Source of the DNA: Adiantum capillus-veneris
Taxonomy: Eukaryota > Streptophyta > Polypodiopsida > Polypodiales > Pteridaceae
Length of the DNA stretch: 64,000 bases
Reading direction: 5' to 3'
NCBI GenBank assembly: GCA_014529385.2
Contig: CM043971.1
Location: forward strand, 60,590,709-60,654,708
The translations under genes were made by a program, and so were the position numbers. Below, piece by piece: positions 46,990 through 58,941 of this stretch; within the stretch, counting starts at the first letter, position 1; every line of letters begins with the position of its first letter. The notes beneath the pieces were generated by a model that was given only the letters and a program-made list of their open reading frames with translations, was not told the DNA's origin and did not search any database.

Positions 46990-47830
46990 CAAACATAGAC
47001 TTTTCCTTGACAAAGTAAGATTCACTTCCTCCAATCTAGACAAAATTTTATCACAATCATTTATGTGATTTACCACAAACTTGCGACATCCCTTGAGATC
47101 CAAAGCTTTATCTTTGTCACTTTCTTCACATCCTTTGATAGGCAAATCATCAATGAAAGGCATTTTGATTTGAGGAATAAAGTCACGTAAGAGATTATTC
47201 ATCCCATTCATCATATGTGCAACCGAGTTGGTTGCTCCCTGTGGCAAGGTACACATCCTTACCAAACCCAAAGGTGTCCTCATGGTTGTCAAGTCTTTGC
47301 TTTCGATTGGAAGATGAAATTGATCATACCCTGAGTAGAAATCCCCCATTGAGTAGATTGCCCTCCCTACAAACTCATCCACAAATTGGACCTGTACCTA
47401 CATTTCTAATTGTCACCTTGTTCATTGGTTGCATATCTTAGATGAAGCGTAGAGAACCATTCTTCTTTGAAACTATGAACCATTTGTTTGAGTATGCAGC
47501 ACAAGAAGGCTCCAAGATTCCCATTTTGATTTTCTCATTCAGTAGCTCTACTTACTTTGGCAAATGTGCCTTTGGAAACGGAATAGGCCGCAGATTCCAA
47601 GGCACATGAGGTATTGTGAAAATTACCATAGGAGCTACAAAAGAAGGATCAACACAACCTATGTCATGTGGATCAAATGCAAAAGCCTTACCATGCTTTG
47701 AAAGCATTTCTTTGAAGCACTTTGTCTCCTGCTGTGTTAGAGACTCCTTGCAACCAATTTGCAGCTCTTGAAAAGACTCCTTTGTGAAGGTATGCCCAAT
47801 CTTTTTAGGATTCCTCAAACTTGGTTGCAA
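46990..47830 (-). pseudogene. Reverse transcriptase of gypsy C, part proximal to the MULE
   Basis: From right to left on the - strand: NLRPIPFPKA, SNKWFIVSKKNGSLRFI, MQPMNKVTIRNVG, then the palm with SMGDFYSGYDQFHLP (motif A) and the catalytic box MPFIDDLPIKG (FIDD). The thumb is entered (SRLEEVNLTLS) before the MULE cuts it at SMFGVN. Stops and a frame change near 47380 are present. The catalytic aspartates remain. Confidence 0.88.
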
Positions 47831-48459
47831 AGAAGTTTGCTCAATCTTTCCCTATTGTTGGGTGGTAAGGGTGAAGCTACTGGTTTCACCTTTTTTGCTA
47901 CACTCTTGTATTTAGTTTTGACATAAACTTCTGGGCCAAGTTTTTCATCTTCTTTGAAGGCTTCTATGACTTGATACATTTCCATAGAGCATATTTCCAC
48001 AACAATATTTTCAAGATGCAAACTAGACTCCAGTATAGCATCAAGCTCACCCATAGTATCTACAAAAAAACTTGCTTACACAAACCCAAAACATTTTCAG
48101 TAGGCCAATTTGCAGCTCTTAAAAAGACTCCTTTGTGAAGGTATGCCCAATATTTTTAAGATTCCTCAAACTTGGTTGCAAAGAAGTTTGCTCAATCTTT
48201 TCCCTATTGTTGGGTGGTAAGGGTGAAGCTACTCGTTTCACCTTTTTTTCTACACTCTTGTATTTAGTTTTGACATAAACTTCTGGGCCAAGTTTTTGAT
48301 CTTCTTTGAAGGCTTCTATGACTGGATACATTTCCATAGAGCATATTTCCACAACACTATTTTCAAGATGCAAACTAGACTCCAGTATAGCATCAAGCTC
48401 ACCCATAGTATCTACAAAAAAACTTGCTTACACAAACCCAAAACATTTTCAGTAGGCTC
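47758..48459 (-). repeat. 351-bp tandem duplication in the linker before RT
   Basis: Units 47758-48108 and 48109-48459 are almost identical. The unit is 117 codons long, and each - strand copy encodes MGELDAILESSLHLEN. The duplication is in frame in principle. Confidence 0.9.
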
Positions 48460-48647
48460 TAGCAACCCACTCTCTTTCATGCCTATTTGTACATTATTTA
48501 CATGTTGCCTCTCACATATCTTCAAATCTTCAAGTTCTGTAAAACATACTCATCCATTCCTTGTTACCAAGGAGCCTATTGAGAAAGTTTCACCTATTAT
48601 TGGATCAGGCAAGACCCTTTTTCTTTTTGTACCACTGCAATCCCGCT

Positions 48648-49689
48648 TTACAATGGTACTTGGCCAAAACCCATCATTTCCTTATGGTCATGAAACTCTT
48701 TGTACATCTTTGGTAGAGGATGATCTCTTAGGTTGTCACAATTTCTTTCATGGTTTACACAAACTATGAGAAATTGGATAGCACGTTTATCCTGTTTGCT
48801 GCATATCCTAGCATATGCTGAACCATCGTCCATTACCTTTGTTTCCATTTGAACTCCCACAATGTAGGGATGTCCACGGATGAGATGATATGAAGATGTA
48901 TCCTGTACAAAGAAGTTTTGGTCAATCTTTACATCACCTATTGTCACCTTCACACCTGGACATGTTGCACACAATTCACCGGATGAATTGTTGACCACTT
49001 TTACCATCCAGCCATGATCTGTGTCCATCGGCCATTTGCACTTGTTGTAGAGACTCATTGACATTATGTTTATTTATGAACCATGGTCAATCAAGGCAAA
49101 AAATGGCTCTTCAAGATCACCTACCTTGACCAAAGTTTCTGTAGTAGCCCTTGCCAGTGACTTCATGAACAGTAGGTCCTAGGAATAGCTTCAACTTCTT
49201 TATCATCATTTGAGAAATGCACTTGCTTTACTCTCACACTAGATTGGTAGCATCCTACCACAGCTCCATCATCCTTCTTATTTTGCAACTACATCCCTTG
49301 TGTCTTCAAGGTTTCCCCTTCAACCTGTGGACAAGAACTTCAGCAAGAGTTTGCCTCTTCTTCTTGATGATGTCAATGATCTCCTCATGGAATTCACGCT
49401 TTGCAATGCCAAGAACTTCTCCTAGAGTAAACTCAATCTTTCTATTCAAGATCCTTTCCTCCAAGACTTTTTTTAAATCTGTAGCAACATCAATATCAGA
49501 TTGTAGTTTATAAGTTGGACCTTTTGTCTTACCTTTTGTTGGCTCTTTCTTCTTTCCTGCTGTAGACTCCTCCATGAGTACTTCAGGTGGAGATGCTCCT
49601 TGTGTCGGGGTTGTTTGGGAAGGTATTGAGTCACTTCTTCCCCCCACTTCTAGAATCTCTTTTTGATGGTCCTTCATTAGCATTCTCAT
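48648..49689 (-). pseudogene. Aspartic protease and preceding linker (gypsy C)
   Basis: Frame 49689-49306 encodes a charged linker with YKLQSDIDVATDLKKVLEE and EFTLGEVLGIAKREFHE, found between gag and protease in this type of gypsy element. The protease follows: FFALIDHGS at about 49100, with D-H-G for D-S/T-G and a stop just after, then QDTSSYHLIRGHPYI. It would process Gag-Pol. Stops lie at about 49085 and between the two frames. Confidence 0.75.
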
Positions 49690-49715
49690 GTCTGCGCTTC
49701 TCTTCTACAATAGCC

Positions 49716-51008
49716 TCACTTTGTTGAAATTTTGTAATGTAGGCATGCACTGACATTGAGTCCATTGGATCGATCATTCCATCCTGTTTCTAGACGTATG
49801 CAATCACCTGCTTGATGTAGAATCTCTTTTGTAAGCTTTCCCTTTTTTGCTAAATGCATGACATTTGGCCAAATTTGACCATGATGGTCACTCACCTCTT
49901 CATCACTAAGATGCTCAATTTTTACTCCATAAGTAGCTTCCTCAACTGAAGAGGTGGCATGGTTAATTGCCATATCTTCAACTAACGTTTGCATTCCCCC
50001 CTTCCCAAAGTTAGTTCTCAAGGGTAGACCTGTCTGTCTTATGTGGATTTTACCATCCTTAAAAAAGACAATATCTTTTGTCAAAGCGTCACAATCCCTT
50101 CTTACATGGTCTGTACTATCACACCAAATACATCCATTAACAAAACCTTGTTTGGGCTGCTGTCTTTGCCTAGGAAGTGGTCCAGATGGTTGGCCTTTTT
50201 CTTCAAGCTTTGCAAGCTTCACCTTCAATTCACGCATTCCCTTCACAAGATCATCTAGCATAGACTCATCAAACTTAGGAGCTGTAAAAGTAGGCTTTAC
50301 CATTTTGTGAGAAGTTGAGGTTGAAGGACTTGTAGTGTTTACTACCATCTTGTCCCTTCTTTGCCATTTGGAAAGCAATGAGACAACACCTTCAAATTCA
50401 TTCCAATCAGTCTTTAGTCCTTGCTCAGCATCTTTATCTTCAAGAAGAAGCTCCAAATTTTCTTGAAACTCTTTATCTGTAGCTTGTAAGAAAAGATCTG
50501 TCTTCTCTGCATCTAGTGTGGCCCTTTCTGTCCTTGTGAGTTGTGCATAACACTGCTCCAATTTCCTAAGTAGCTATGTTATTGATAGTCCTTGCTTTGG
50601 CTTGACTACCCATTCTAAGAATGTCCTTTTGGTCACTCTCTCAGAGTTTTCCATGAAATATTCCTCCTTTAAAGCTACTTTGAGTTCTTCCCAATTTCTC
50701 CCATGCCCATCTTTAATTTCCCTAACACGTTCCCTAATTTCTAGAGCAACAACTAGCTCAACGATTTGAATCTTCTCACCTTCTAACACACGATGTAGCT
50801 CCATCTCCTTCACATACTCGCATAAGTACTTGGTTACATCTTTGCCATTGAACTGATCCATTCTGTTGACGACCACTATAGCCTTAGTTTCTGAAATCTC
50901 CCTTCTTTCAGTGGCATGTTGTTGTTGTCTGAACGTTGCAAATGCTTGAAACATTTGCATTGTTGATGGGTCAAATTGCATATCGTGTCGCTCAACATGA
51001 TCACCCAT
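49716..51008 (-). pseudogene. gag: Gag of gypsy C
   Basis: ATG at 51006-51008 starts MGDHVERHDMQFDPST. The capsid has FNGKDVTKYLCEYVKEMEL, NWEELKVALKEEYFM and TKRTFLEWVVKP. A stop near 50574 precedes LRKLEQCYAQLTRTERA in the same frame. A zinc knuckle lies near 50120 (CIWCDSTDHVRRDC). The frame ends at 49716. Apart from one or two stops it is the least damaged gag in the window. Confidence 0.85.
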
Positions 51009-51040
51009 GGTTACCCAAAAACTCTCACCCTGGAAGATTT

Positions 51041-51056
51041 CGCATCGAGTTCACCA
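51041..51056 (-). other. Possible primer-binding site of gypsy C
   Basis: On the - strand TGGTGAACTCGATGCG begins six bases after the 5' LTR. It starts with TGG as a tRNA CCA-end complement should, but I cannot name the tRNA. Confidence 0.45.
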
Positions 51057-53060
51057 AAAATATGTCAAGGAATTTGCGGTCTTGCTAGGAAAGCGCCGGG
51101 CTTTGGCTGTGAGAGTTTGTGAGAGAACTCTAAAAAAATATATGAAGGAGTTAAACCATAGATGCCATGAAGTCTAGGATTTGGAAGGAAGTGCAATCAA
51201 AGAAGACCCACTCTTTCTTCCTTGAGCTCACACACTCAAAGAAAGAACACATAAGAGAATATCAAAACAACACAAAGATAAAAAGATCAAGTCTATGGTC
51301 ATATTGTACATGGGTAATGTGAAAGGGTTAATAGATGAGTTAATGGTGTTCAATCTTTGCCGACCAAATAGGCTAGGAATTGGTCGTTGGAATTGTAGTT
51401 TTGTGCTTACAATAATATACATGTTTTGTCTAGTGATTGGGATGAATTGTGTGTACAAATCCACTTGGTTCATAGCAAGATAGCTACACTTATGTCAAAA
51501 GAAAAGTTAGAGTATACAAGAGGTAGTATGATGGGATCCGGTGAAAGAAGTATTTCATTGAGTCTTTTTGAGCCAAAGAGAAACACTATACGTTGTTAAA
51601 AGTGTATTTTACGGCTAATCCATATGTTAATTCTAATAGATCACAAAGAGTGGAAGAGTGGTATGTGAGAAATGTAGATATGAGAGAAGTGAAGAGATGA
51701 GAAGTTTTCCTCCCAAGCCCTATTCTTGCCCGTAGGCAATAAGGATACTGCAGGGAGAGATGTACCTGTAGCAAGGAGGACCTATAATCTATAGAAAGAT
51801 TGAATTTCTAGAGTGAGAGATAGGTTTGGTTAGAGAGGGAGATGGAATTAGATATATATGTTGGATTAGAGATATAAGGTGGGATTAGAGTGAAAAAGAA
51901 AACAACAAGAAACCAACAAAATATCAAAGTAAAACACATCTTACTTGACAAACTCTTTGGGAGTTGTTCACCATTATCATTGAGAGAGAAGAAGAGGATA
52001 GACTTCAACTTTGATTGATGCACCGAGTTCAACACCTTCTTTGATTATAGTTGATCTTCCAAGGATAGCCTACAAGTATGGCTACTTCTCCTCTAGGAGC
52101 AAGTGTAGGCTTAGGCTTATGTTAATGGCTAAGTGCAACTAGGCAACGATCCTCTTACTCACTCATGGATCATCTCATGAATTACTTGAATGGTTTTTAC
52201 GGAAGAAGAGGTCCCCTTTTACTAGTGAAGGGAATCCCCAAGGGTTTACACAAGAAGAGAAGAGCCATTGTGAACAGAAACTAGCAAAGTTTAAAATGAG
52301 TTATCCCTGGATGATGTGAGGAGACTGAGGTCTAGTATGTTGATCAGATCTCCTCAACCGTGGCTCTAAATTAAAAAGTAAAAATCTGGGCAAAAAATTC
52401 AGCTCATTAGCTACGACTTTCATTTTAGATACTTTTTCCAATTTGGATTGGAACCTTGTGTAAAAAAATCATCAAAATATGGTACAATTTTGGCAGCAAA
52501 AGTCTTCATGTGGTCCCCTTAGCTTAGAATTTTGTTTGATTCCAATGGACACCTCATGCCATATGAAAGCATTACATTGCTCCTTGACAAAGTTTTATAA
52601 TCATGCTTGAAATAATGCATTAAAATAGTTGTATCTTTGAAAATCATGCCACCTAGTGTCCCACTAGGATTTGATTCCTTTCTAGTAGCTATTAAAAAGA
52701 AATATACATAGAATATATATATATATATATATTGAAAGTTACCCTAGATATAGTATCTAGCTAGGGTGTGAGATAATAATGAGATAGTAGAAAGAAAGAA
52801 TCCATGCATTTTGCCCGAGTTTAAAGAGGTGGAGCTATTGACGCTTTTCCCATAGTACTTTTTAACAGTAAAGTAGGATTATGTTACCCTTAAGACACTA
52901 CAAAAAAAAATGTGTCATCGATGCAGATATCGACGCACTGTGTTGCTATGTGCGTCGATATCCGCGTCCTTGTGAACCTGTCTCTATTTGCGACGCAGAT
53001 ATAGATGCATATAGCGACGCACATAGCGAAGCAGATAGCGACGACCATAACATAAAATTT

Positions 53061-53716
53061 TAATCTTGGGCAGAGGGCAGGTAGCTTGGCCTGTGCCCAG
53101 TTAAAAGATGGACATAGTCACAGCCAGACTTCCTGCCCTTTGCCCAAGAAAGCGAGCAGCACCAAAATCAACCATGCTCCCACGCGCAGAAATTTCGGCA
53201 GAGTTCCCTTTATTTTTACATAAACTTTAAAAAAAAAACCATATCATGTATACGCCTCCTACATGCTATCCATGTAGGATCTCACATGAGATTTAAGGCC
53301 AATGAAAGACAAGTACCGTACCAACTGAAAAGCATAACCATAACGAACCATAACCATAAACAAAATTAACAATAACCATAAGCATAACCAGAAAGTTAAA
53401 CATAACCATTAACAAAACCTGAACCATAACTATGTCTATACAAGAATAGGAGAAATAACCATGTCTATACAATGACAATGACAATAATCATAACCATAAG
53501 GGAAACAATAACTGTCTGAACAATAATTGTCTGTACAAAAAAGAGACATAGAAGCATGTCTGTGTCTCAAAAAGCATATATATGAAATCCGGTCCACTAA
53601 TGACTAGGCGTTGCAACCTGCACATAGGACAACTCACAAAATTAGTATGGATATTACTTCACACATACTTACTTAATTAAATCAAATCACACATATTAAC
53701 GTCTCACCTCAAGCGA
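53061..53716. other. Non-coding CACTA interior with AACCATA repeats
   Basis: No gene. From about 53330 to 53520 the motif AACCATAA recurs in degenerate form. Confidence 0.6.
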
Positions 53717-55700
53717 TCAGCGAGACTGTAAGGCCTCCCAGTCTACAGGCTCTCCTGAAGCTTCAAGATCATTCAGTACTTCATAGATACCTCTGCGATA
53801 TCCATCTGACTTCTCCTGGCGTGACGGAGCTCGATGCATCGTAAGTTTTGTTTGGCCAGCTGCATTGGTGAAAGGCCATAGCTCTGGCATCTTTCCAACT
53901 GACTGCAAATCATTTCGTGAAGCTCGATTGTCTTTCATTCCCATGATTGTCTTCTAGAGGAGCTCTCCCCCATTCTTGAATATATGCATTGGATCCAGCA
54001 AATGGTTAATTAGTAGATCACCTCAGTACGACAACGTATGGAGAATGGACAAACTTTTCATTCCTGGAACAGGTTGCCCCTCATGTTGCTCCCATCGGCG
54101 ACACCACTCTTGTACATGCAGAGGACGACATTCGACGCAACCAAGTTGACCTTCGCGCAAGTGATGGCCATCTGGAAGATAACAATGGTGGCCTTGATAA
54201 ATTGTCTTTCGAAGAGAGGCATAATAGCGCACATCCAAAAATTGCCCGCAAATTGGACATGCATTGTATCCCGAAGTTGTTAGCCCTGCATATATTAAAG
54301 CATGAATCAGGCCAAGGCAAAGGGCTTGCGAATAGGGAGAATTTTGTAAATCAATAACCATTACCAGAAGCTTCTCCATATCCTGGCCAATCATGCATAG
54401 TCCACATAAGAAGTCCATGGATCCTTGCATACTGTTGTCCTACTGGTTCAACCACATCTGCTATGTCAATCCCATGCCATAACTCCTGGAGCTCATCAAC
54501 TAGTGGAGCTAGATAAACATCCATGTTTTTTGCCTTGAACTTACCAGGTACAATCAAGCTTAGTATCAAATGACCCTTCTTGATGGCAAGCCACAGCGGG
54601 AGGTTGTAATTGATAAGGCACACAGGCCAAGTGCTCCATGATGAGCTTCTCAAGCCAAATGGATTGACTCCATCCATTGCCATGCCCAAACGCAAATTGC
54701 GTGGTTCACTCTTAAAATGTGGCCAGGTATCTTCAATGTACCTCCAAGCCTTTGAATCAGTGGGCACCCTAAATGTTGCGTCAGTGGATCTATTCGTAGA
54801 ATGCCACCGCATCAATTTTGCAATGGAACCACAATGAAACATGCTTTTTATCCTAGGAATAATAGGGAAATGCCGCAACACTTTAGCTGGCACTGTCTCA
54901 CCAACTGCATCTTTTTTGTAGTGCATTGCTCCGCACTTAGGACACGATAGACAATCTGCGAATTCATTGCGAAAAAGAATGCAATCATTTGGACATGCAT
55001 GAATCTTGTTGTAGTCCAAGCCAACTGAGGTCAGAATTTGCTTTCATGCGTCTGGCCTGGAGGGGGGCATTTCATTGCCAGCCGGGAGAAGTTGCTCCCG
55101 CAATAACCTGTTTAAGCCACATTAAATTAAAAATCTCTCCGAGCACATCACCGTTGCAATCGGAAAATCTCTTTTGTAAATTACGTACCTAAACAAAGCA
55201 GTGACACTTGCATCTGACCACCCGTACACTGACTGAAGATTCAAAAACGCCAGACAAGTACGAAGCACAGATATTTTGGCGCCTTCATAGATTGGTTGAC
55301 ATGCCAACTTCCTCAACATGTCTTCAAGAGATAGGTGCACGGCTTCTGGTGCTGCCTCGTTCGCGTTTTCCTCGCTTGTCTGGAAGAAGGCATCCAGCAT
55401 CTCCTCCATGCCGTTGTCTTCTGTATGTAAGCCCTTTTCTGCTTCCATCCGTGGCTCTATATTGGTCGGACCTTCACGCATAATCTTTTTTCTCTCTCTC
55501 TCAGATGTAGGTGCTATGTCGCAAAAATCAATGCCCGTTCCGTAGAAGTCGTATCGCAGATTCTGTATGGTTTCTCTAGCAAACTCTCCATACTTGTGCA
55601 CATGCTCATTACATATCCTACGCTTGCGCAGGATTTGATACTTGCAGAGCGTGCACGAGCATGCAATCTTTTCCTCCATGTTAGTTGATGACGTTGCCAT
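53717..55700 (-). pseudogene. CACTA transposase (tnp2 family), truncated
   Basis: Read from right to left. Exon-like frame 55700-55122 has a C-rich start (CSCTLCKYQ) and YEGAKISVLRTCLAFLNL, a region that precedes the catalytic part in tnp2 proteins. Frame 55019-54351 has KIHACPNDCILFRNEFADC, CPKCGAMHY, then RNLRLGMAMDGVNPFG (the DGxNPF motif with a conserved aspartate), PLVDELQELWHGID and the start of MLWTMHDWPGYG-type sequence. Frame 54430-54023 continues with LTTSGYNACPICG. The last part has DPMHIFKNGGE and ELWPF. The C-terminal region expected after this is missing. Frame changes and stops exclude function. Confidence 0.88.
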
Positions 55701-55959
55701 CTACAATGATTATGAATGTTGTTTTAATATATATATATATATACTCCTCACAATGTAAACTACCTCGCATTCTCTAGTCTTGCCCAATCTCTGTACACCT
55801 CGGTCCAGAGGTGTACGGAGATCAGGACCACCGGGTCAAAATCTCGCCTTTATTGGTCAAATCCTATATGGGTAGACACATACGTGCACTCCGAGGTGTA
55901 CATGGCAATGCATGTAGTAGGCAAAACCCCTTTGCCTCTTTTCGTTCCATAGTTTCTTC

Positions 55960-56123
55960 TCTATCTACGTACCCTATCTCTCGTTCTTTCTCTCTCGATC
56001 TCGCTCTCGCTATCTCTCTTTCTCTCTCTCTCTCTCTCTCGATCTTGCTCTCGCTAGCTATCTCTCTTTCTCTCTCTATTTCCCTATTTTCCTATCTCTC
56101 TCTCTGTCTCGCTCTCCACTTTC

Positions 56124-56189
<66 letters not shown>

Positions 56190-56217
56190 CTCTCTTTCTC
56201 TATCTCTCTATTTCCTA

Positions 56218-56255
<38 letters not shown>

Positions 56256-56265
56256 GCTCTCTACT

Positions 56266-56312
<47 letters not shown>

Positions 56313-56755
56313 CCCTATCTCTCTACTGATCGAACAAGGGACTGAGCTAGGGAGATCTAGACGCCCACAACTGTGGAGGACTACACAACATCGATAGAGG
56401 CTGCATCAGAGAATCTAGCTAGGTCACTTAGGCTCGACATGCACAACGCCCGATCAGACTACTGACCATGGAGGAGATTGATGAGATCCGCTAGCGACAG
56501 ATGCTGGATCTCCTGTGATCTACCTATCCCAGCTAGCTGGTTTAGCCGTTTAGTCTACACCTAGCAGTTTAGGATTCCATAATATTTTATTTTGTCATCT
56601 TCTTACTCTGACTTTGTATCAGATCCATCACATTGTAACTTTCTTGTCTCATGTCTCATAGGTCACTTTGGCCTTTCGAAGACGTTAATATAACATTTCA
56701 TTTCATTTCTCTCTTTAATTTTTTTTCTTTAATTTTAATTTCCTAAGCATACATT

Positions 56756-56807
<52 letters not shown>

Positions 56808-56820
56808 TACACACACACAC

Positions 56821-56868
<48 letters not shown>

Positions 56869-57030
56869 TACACACACACACACACGGCTCTCTCTCTCTC
56901 TCTCTATTTCCTACACACACACACACACACACACACCTCTCTCTCTCTCTCTCTCTTTTCTACACACACACACACACACCGCTCTCTCTCTTTCCTACAC
57001 ACACACACATGCACACACACACACACACAC

Positions 57031-57100
<70 letters not shown>

Positions 57101-57125
57101 TACACACACACACACACGATGTAGA
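55960..57125. repeat. Long low-complexity block of (CT)n, (CA)n and (AT)n
   Basis: Three clusters: (CT)n with an (AT)n core at 55960-56330, an intervening unique part at 56331-56755, and alternating (CT)n and (CA)n blocks at 56756-57125. Units of (CT)n followed by TTCCTACACACACA recur about six times, a higher-order repeat. All open frames here are spurious. Confidence 0.9.
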
Positions 57126-57599
57126 GAGAGAGAGAGGGAGGGGTTGGGGGGGGCAGAGATGGACATAATACCTGCGCAGCAGGTTTCGGCCAAGATCTGA
57201 GTAGGCCAAAATGGCCCTTGCGCGTGGGTTTCGCTTTTTTCCCCCAAATTTTTTTGCATCGCTATACGAGTGGATATATGCATGGATATACGCATCACTA
57301 TATGCGTGGATATACGCGTGGAAATAAAGCCTTTCCACGCATATATCGATGCACACTACGATGTGTATAGCGACGCACGCTAATGACGTCAATATACACG
57401 TGGAAAAGCATGGCCGTCGATATATACGCATCGATATCTTCATGTAGTGTTGTAGTGAGATAAATAATAGGATGAGATAGAAAGATTATTATTATACTTA
57501 GATATGCATAAGTATATTATAATAAATATAATTATGTATCTAAAAAATTTCTAGATCTTGTGGCATGTGTTCCCACTATGTACGTGTCACAACACGACA

Positions 57600-58003
57600 A
57601 CACATCAAAGAAATTTTAGGTTCATTGCGGCTTGCATAAAGACCTGCTAGAATATCCCAAGCCTGTTTTGCAGATTTTGTTGAATGAATGTGAGGAGTAA
57701 TGGTGCACTTCAGAGAAAACGCAATCAACACATGAGCCTGCGCATCCTTTACATCCCAACGAGCTTGTTTTATCATAGGAAAAACAACTCTAATAGCAGC
57801 AATTCTTGCAGCAAGACCTACAACATCGTCAACATTCCTTACATCCTCAGAATTAGGACGTACATCAATACCCTGCACAATAATCCAAATGCCCTTTGAC
57901 ACAAGAACATGTTGCATCATATAAGCCCACATAGGGTAACTGTCCCCATCCAACATGTCCTCAACAGCAAACATCTTGAACACATCTGTGTTGTTGTCAA
58001 CCA
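57600..58003 (-). pseudogene. gag: Copia element A, N-terminal Gag
   Basis: ATG at 58001-58003 on the - strand starts VDNNTDVFKMFAVEDMLDGD, matching copia B gag at 26637. It runs through TKSAKQAWDILAGLYASRNE and is cut at 57600 by gypsy C. The missing remainder is at 31648. The reading frame is open over this part, unlike copia B. Confidence 0.9.
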
Positions 58004-58307
58004 TGGTAGATGCTGCACTTGATGTGAAAATTTCCCAGAAAGAGGAGAAAAAAGCGGGAACAACACGTGCTATATAGCCAAACCGTAGAATACTATAAGG
58101 CATCTATTATGCAGAAAACGACACTCACAAAAATTCTACACAAAATGATGAAATTGCCTATGTAGACCTGCCTATAGTGGAAATGGAGGTCAAAAAATCA
58201 GAAATCTGAGCAGACCTACGAACGCTTGCCAAATCTCAAAGAAATTGAAGAAAGTGAGCAAGCATGTGTTGGAGCTGTTGCTGGCGACTAAGCACGAGAG
58301 GACATAA

Positions 58308-58322
58308 CCTGCTCTGAAACCA
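58308..58322 (-). other. Primer-binding site of copia A
   Basis: On the - strand TGGTTTCAGAGCAGG, one mismatch from the initiator-Met tRNA site. Confidence 0.8.
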
Positions 58323-58324
58323 AT

Positions 58325-58552
58325 TGTTGGAATTAGGGTTGCAGAGAAACACACACAGCTTGGAGAAGATGAAGGAAGCTGAAGGCACACAACAGAGAGT
58401 GTATTACTTAGTGTGCAATGGAAAGATAGATAGCCCTAGAGTGATTGGTGTATATACAATGCACGGGGGAAAAAACCTCCCAAAAGAGGGAAAAAATGCC
58501 CGGGCGGTCCTAGTGTGTTCATACACATCACTACCACATGTATATGGTAACA
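58325..58552 (-). repeat. 5' LTR of copia A
   Basis: Read on the - strand it begins TGTTACCATATACATGTGG and ends CCTAATTCCAACA, the same family as the copia B LTRs. The 3' LTR of copia A is not in the window. Confidence 0.92.
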
Positions 58553-58941
58553 TTTGTATAGTTTCCAACCTTCAAGAATTGTGTGCATAGCTAGTACAAT
58601 CAGTCTGAAGAATCTTGTGTAGAGCCATCATAAGAACTGCCATGCAATTCACGCAAAGATTGAACAAAAGGGACATCATAAGGCAATATGAGGCAGAACA
58701 TAAATGGAAACAACGAGAGAGGGCCAAAACTAAACAAACCACTTTTTTCTACAGAAAACAATGCTATCAATGAAATGGTGCATTGTTTTGATACATTTAC
58801 GACGGGCCTAAACTTAACAATAAAAAAGAAGTGTTTGATAAATCCTCCTATATTGGTCTTTGAAGGACGTTACAGATTCAAGGGAGGTGCAAGCTGTTTA
58901 AGAAGCAGTTGTCTCCAATACTCAAAACACTCTAATATTTT

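Larger units (their letters stand above)
52895..57460 (-). mobile_element. CACTA (En/Spm) transposon
   Basis: The element is 52898-57457 (4560 bp). The left end is CACTACAAAAAAAAATG, and the right end read in complement is CACTACAACACTACATG, where the CACTACA word is doubled. The 3-bp duplication AGA flanks it (52895-52897, 57458-57460), and the empty site is preserved in the other LTR at about 33527. Subterminal repeats such as ATCGACGCAC and TAGCGACGCA occur at both ends, as in other CACTA elements. It encodes a truncated tnp2 transposase on the - strand; no TnpA-like gene is recognised. Confidence 0.92.
31649..57599 (-). mobile_element. Ty3/gypsy retrotransposon C, host of three DNA-transposon insertions
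   Basis: The element lies on the - strand. Its LTRs are 31649-33653 (3') and 51063-57599 (5', carrying a CACTA insertion). Ends are TGTC...GACA in both copies. Gag, protease, RT, RNase H and integrase follow in gypsy order from right to left. It splits the gag of copia A; the flanks (ACGC left, ACAC right) are compatible with a mutated short target duplication, but this is not exact. The pol wording (KYWWKGMYKDVSQF, HYKWVVDLVSMPLG) points to a gypsy lineage distinct from the element at 1-5930. Confidence 0.9.
51063..57599 (-). repeat. 5' LTR of gypsy C, interrupted by a CACTA element
   Basis: LTR sequence is 51063-52897 and 57461-57599, in register with 31649-33653. It begins TGTCAAGGAATTTGCGG on the + strand and ends CACGACA. 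An (AT)n tract at 52717-52731 is expanded relative to the other LTR. Confidence 0.9.

Noticed and set aside
53330-53520. Telomere-like repeat
   Set aside because: The AACCATAA motif is degenerate and does not match the plant telomere unit CCCTAAA.
55811-57443. Long open frames over the (CT)n and (CA)n tracts
   Set aside because: They translate only to dinucleotide-repeat peptides (Ser-Leu, Arg-Glu, Cys-Val); open because the repeats lack stops.
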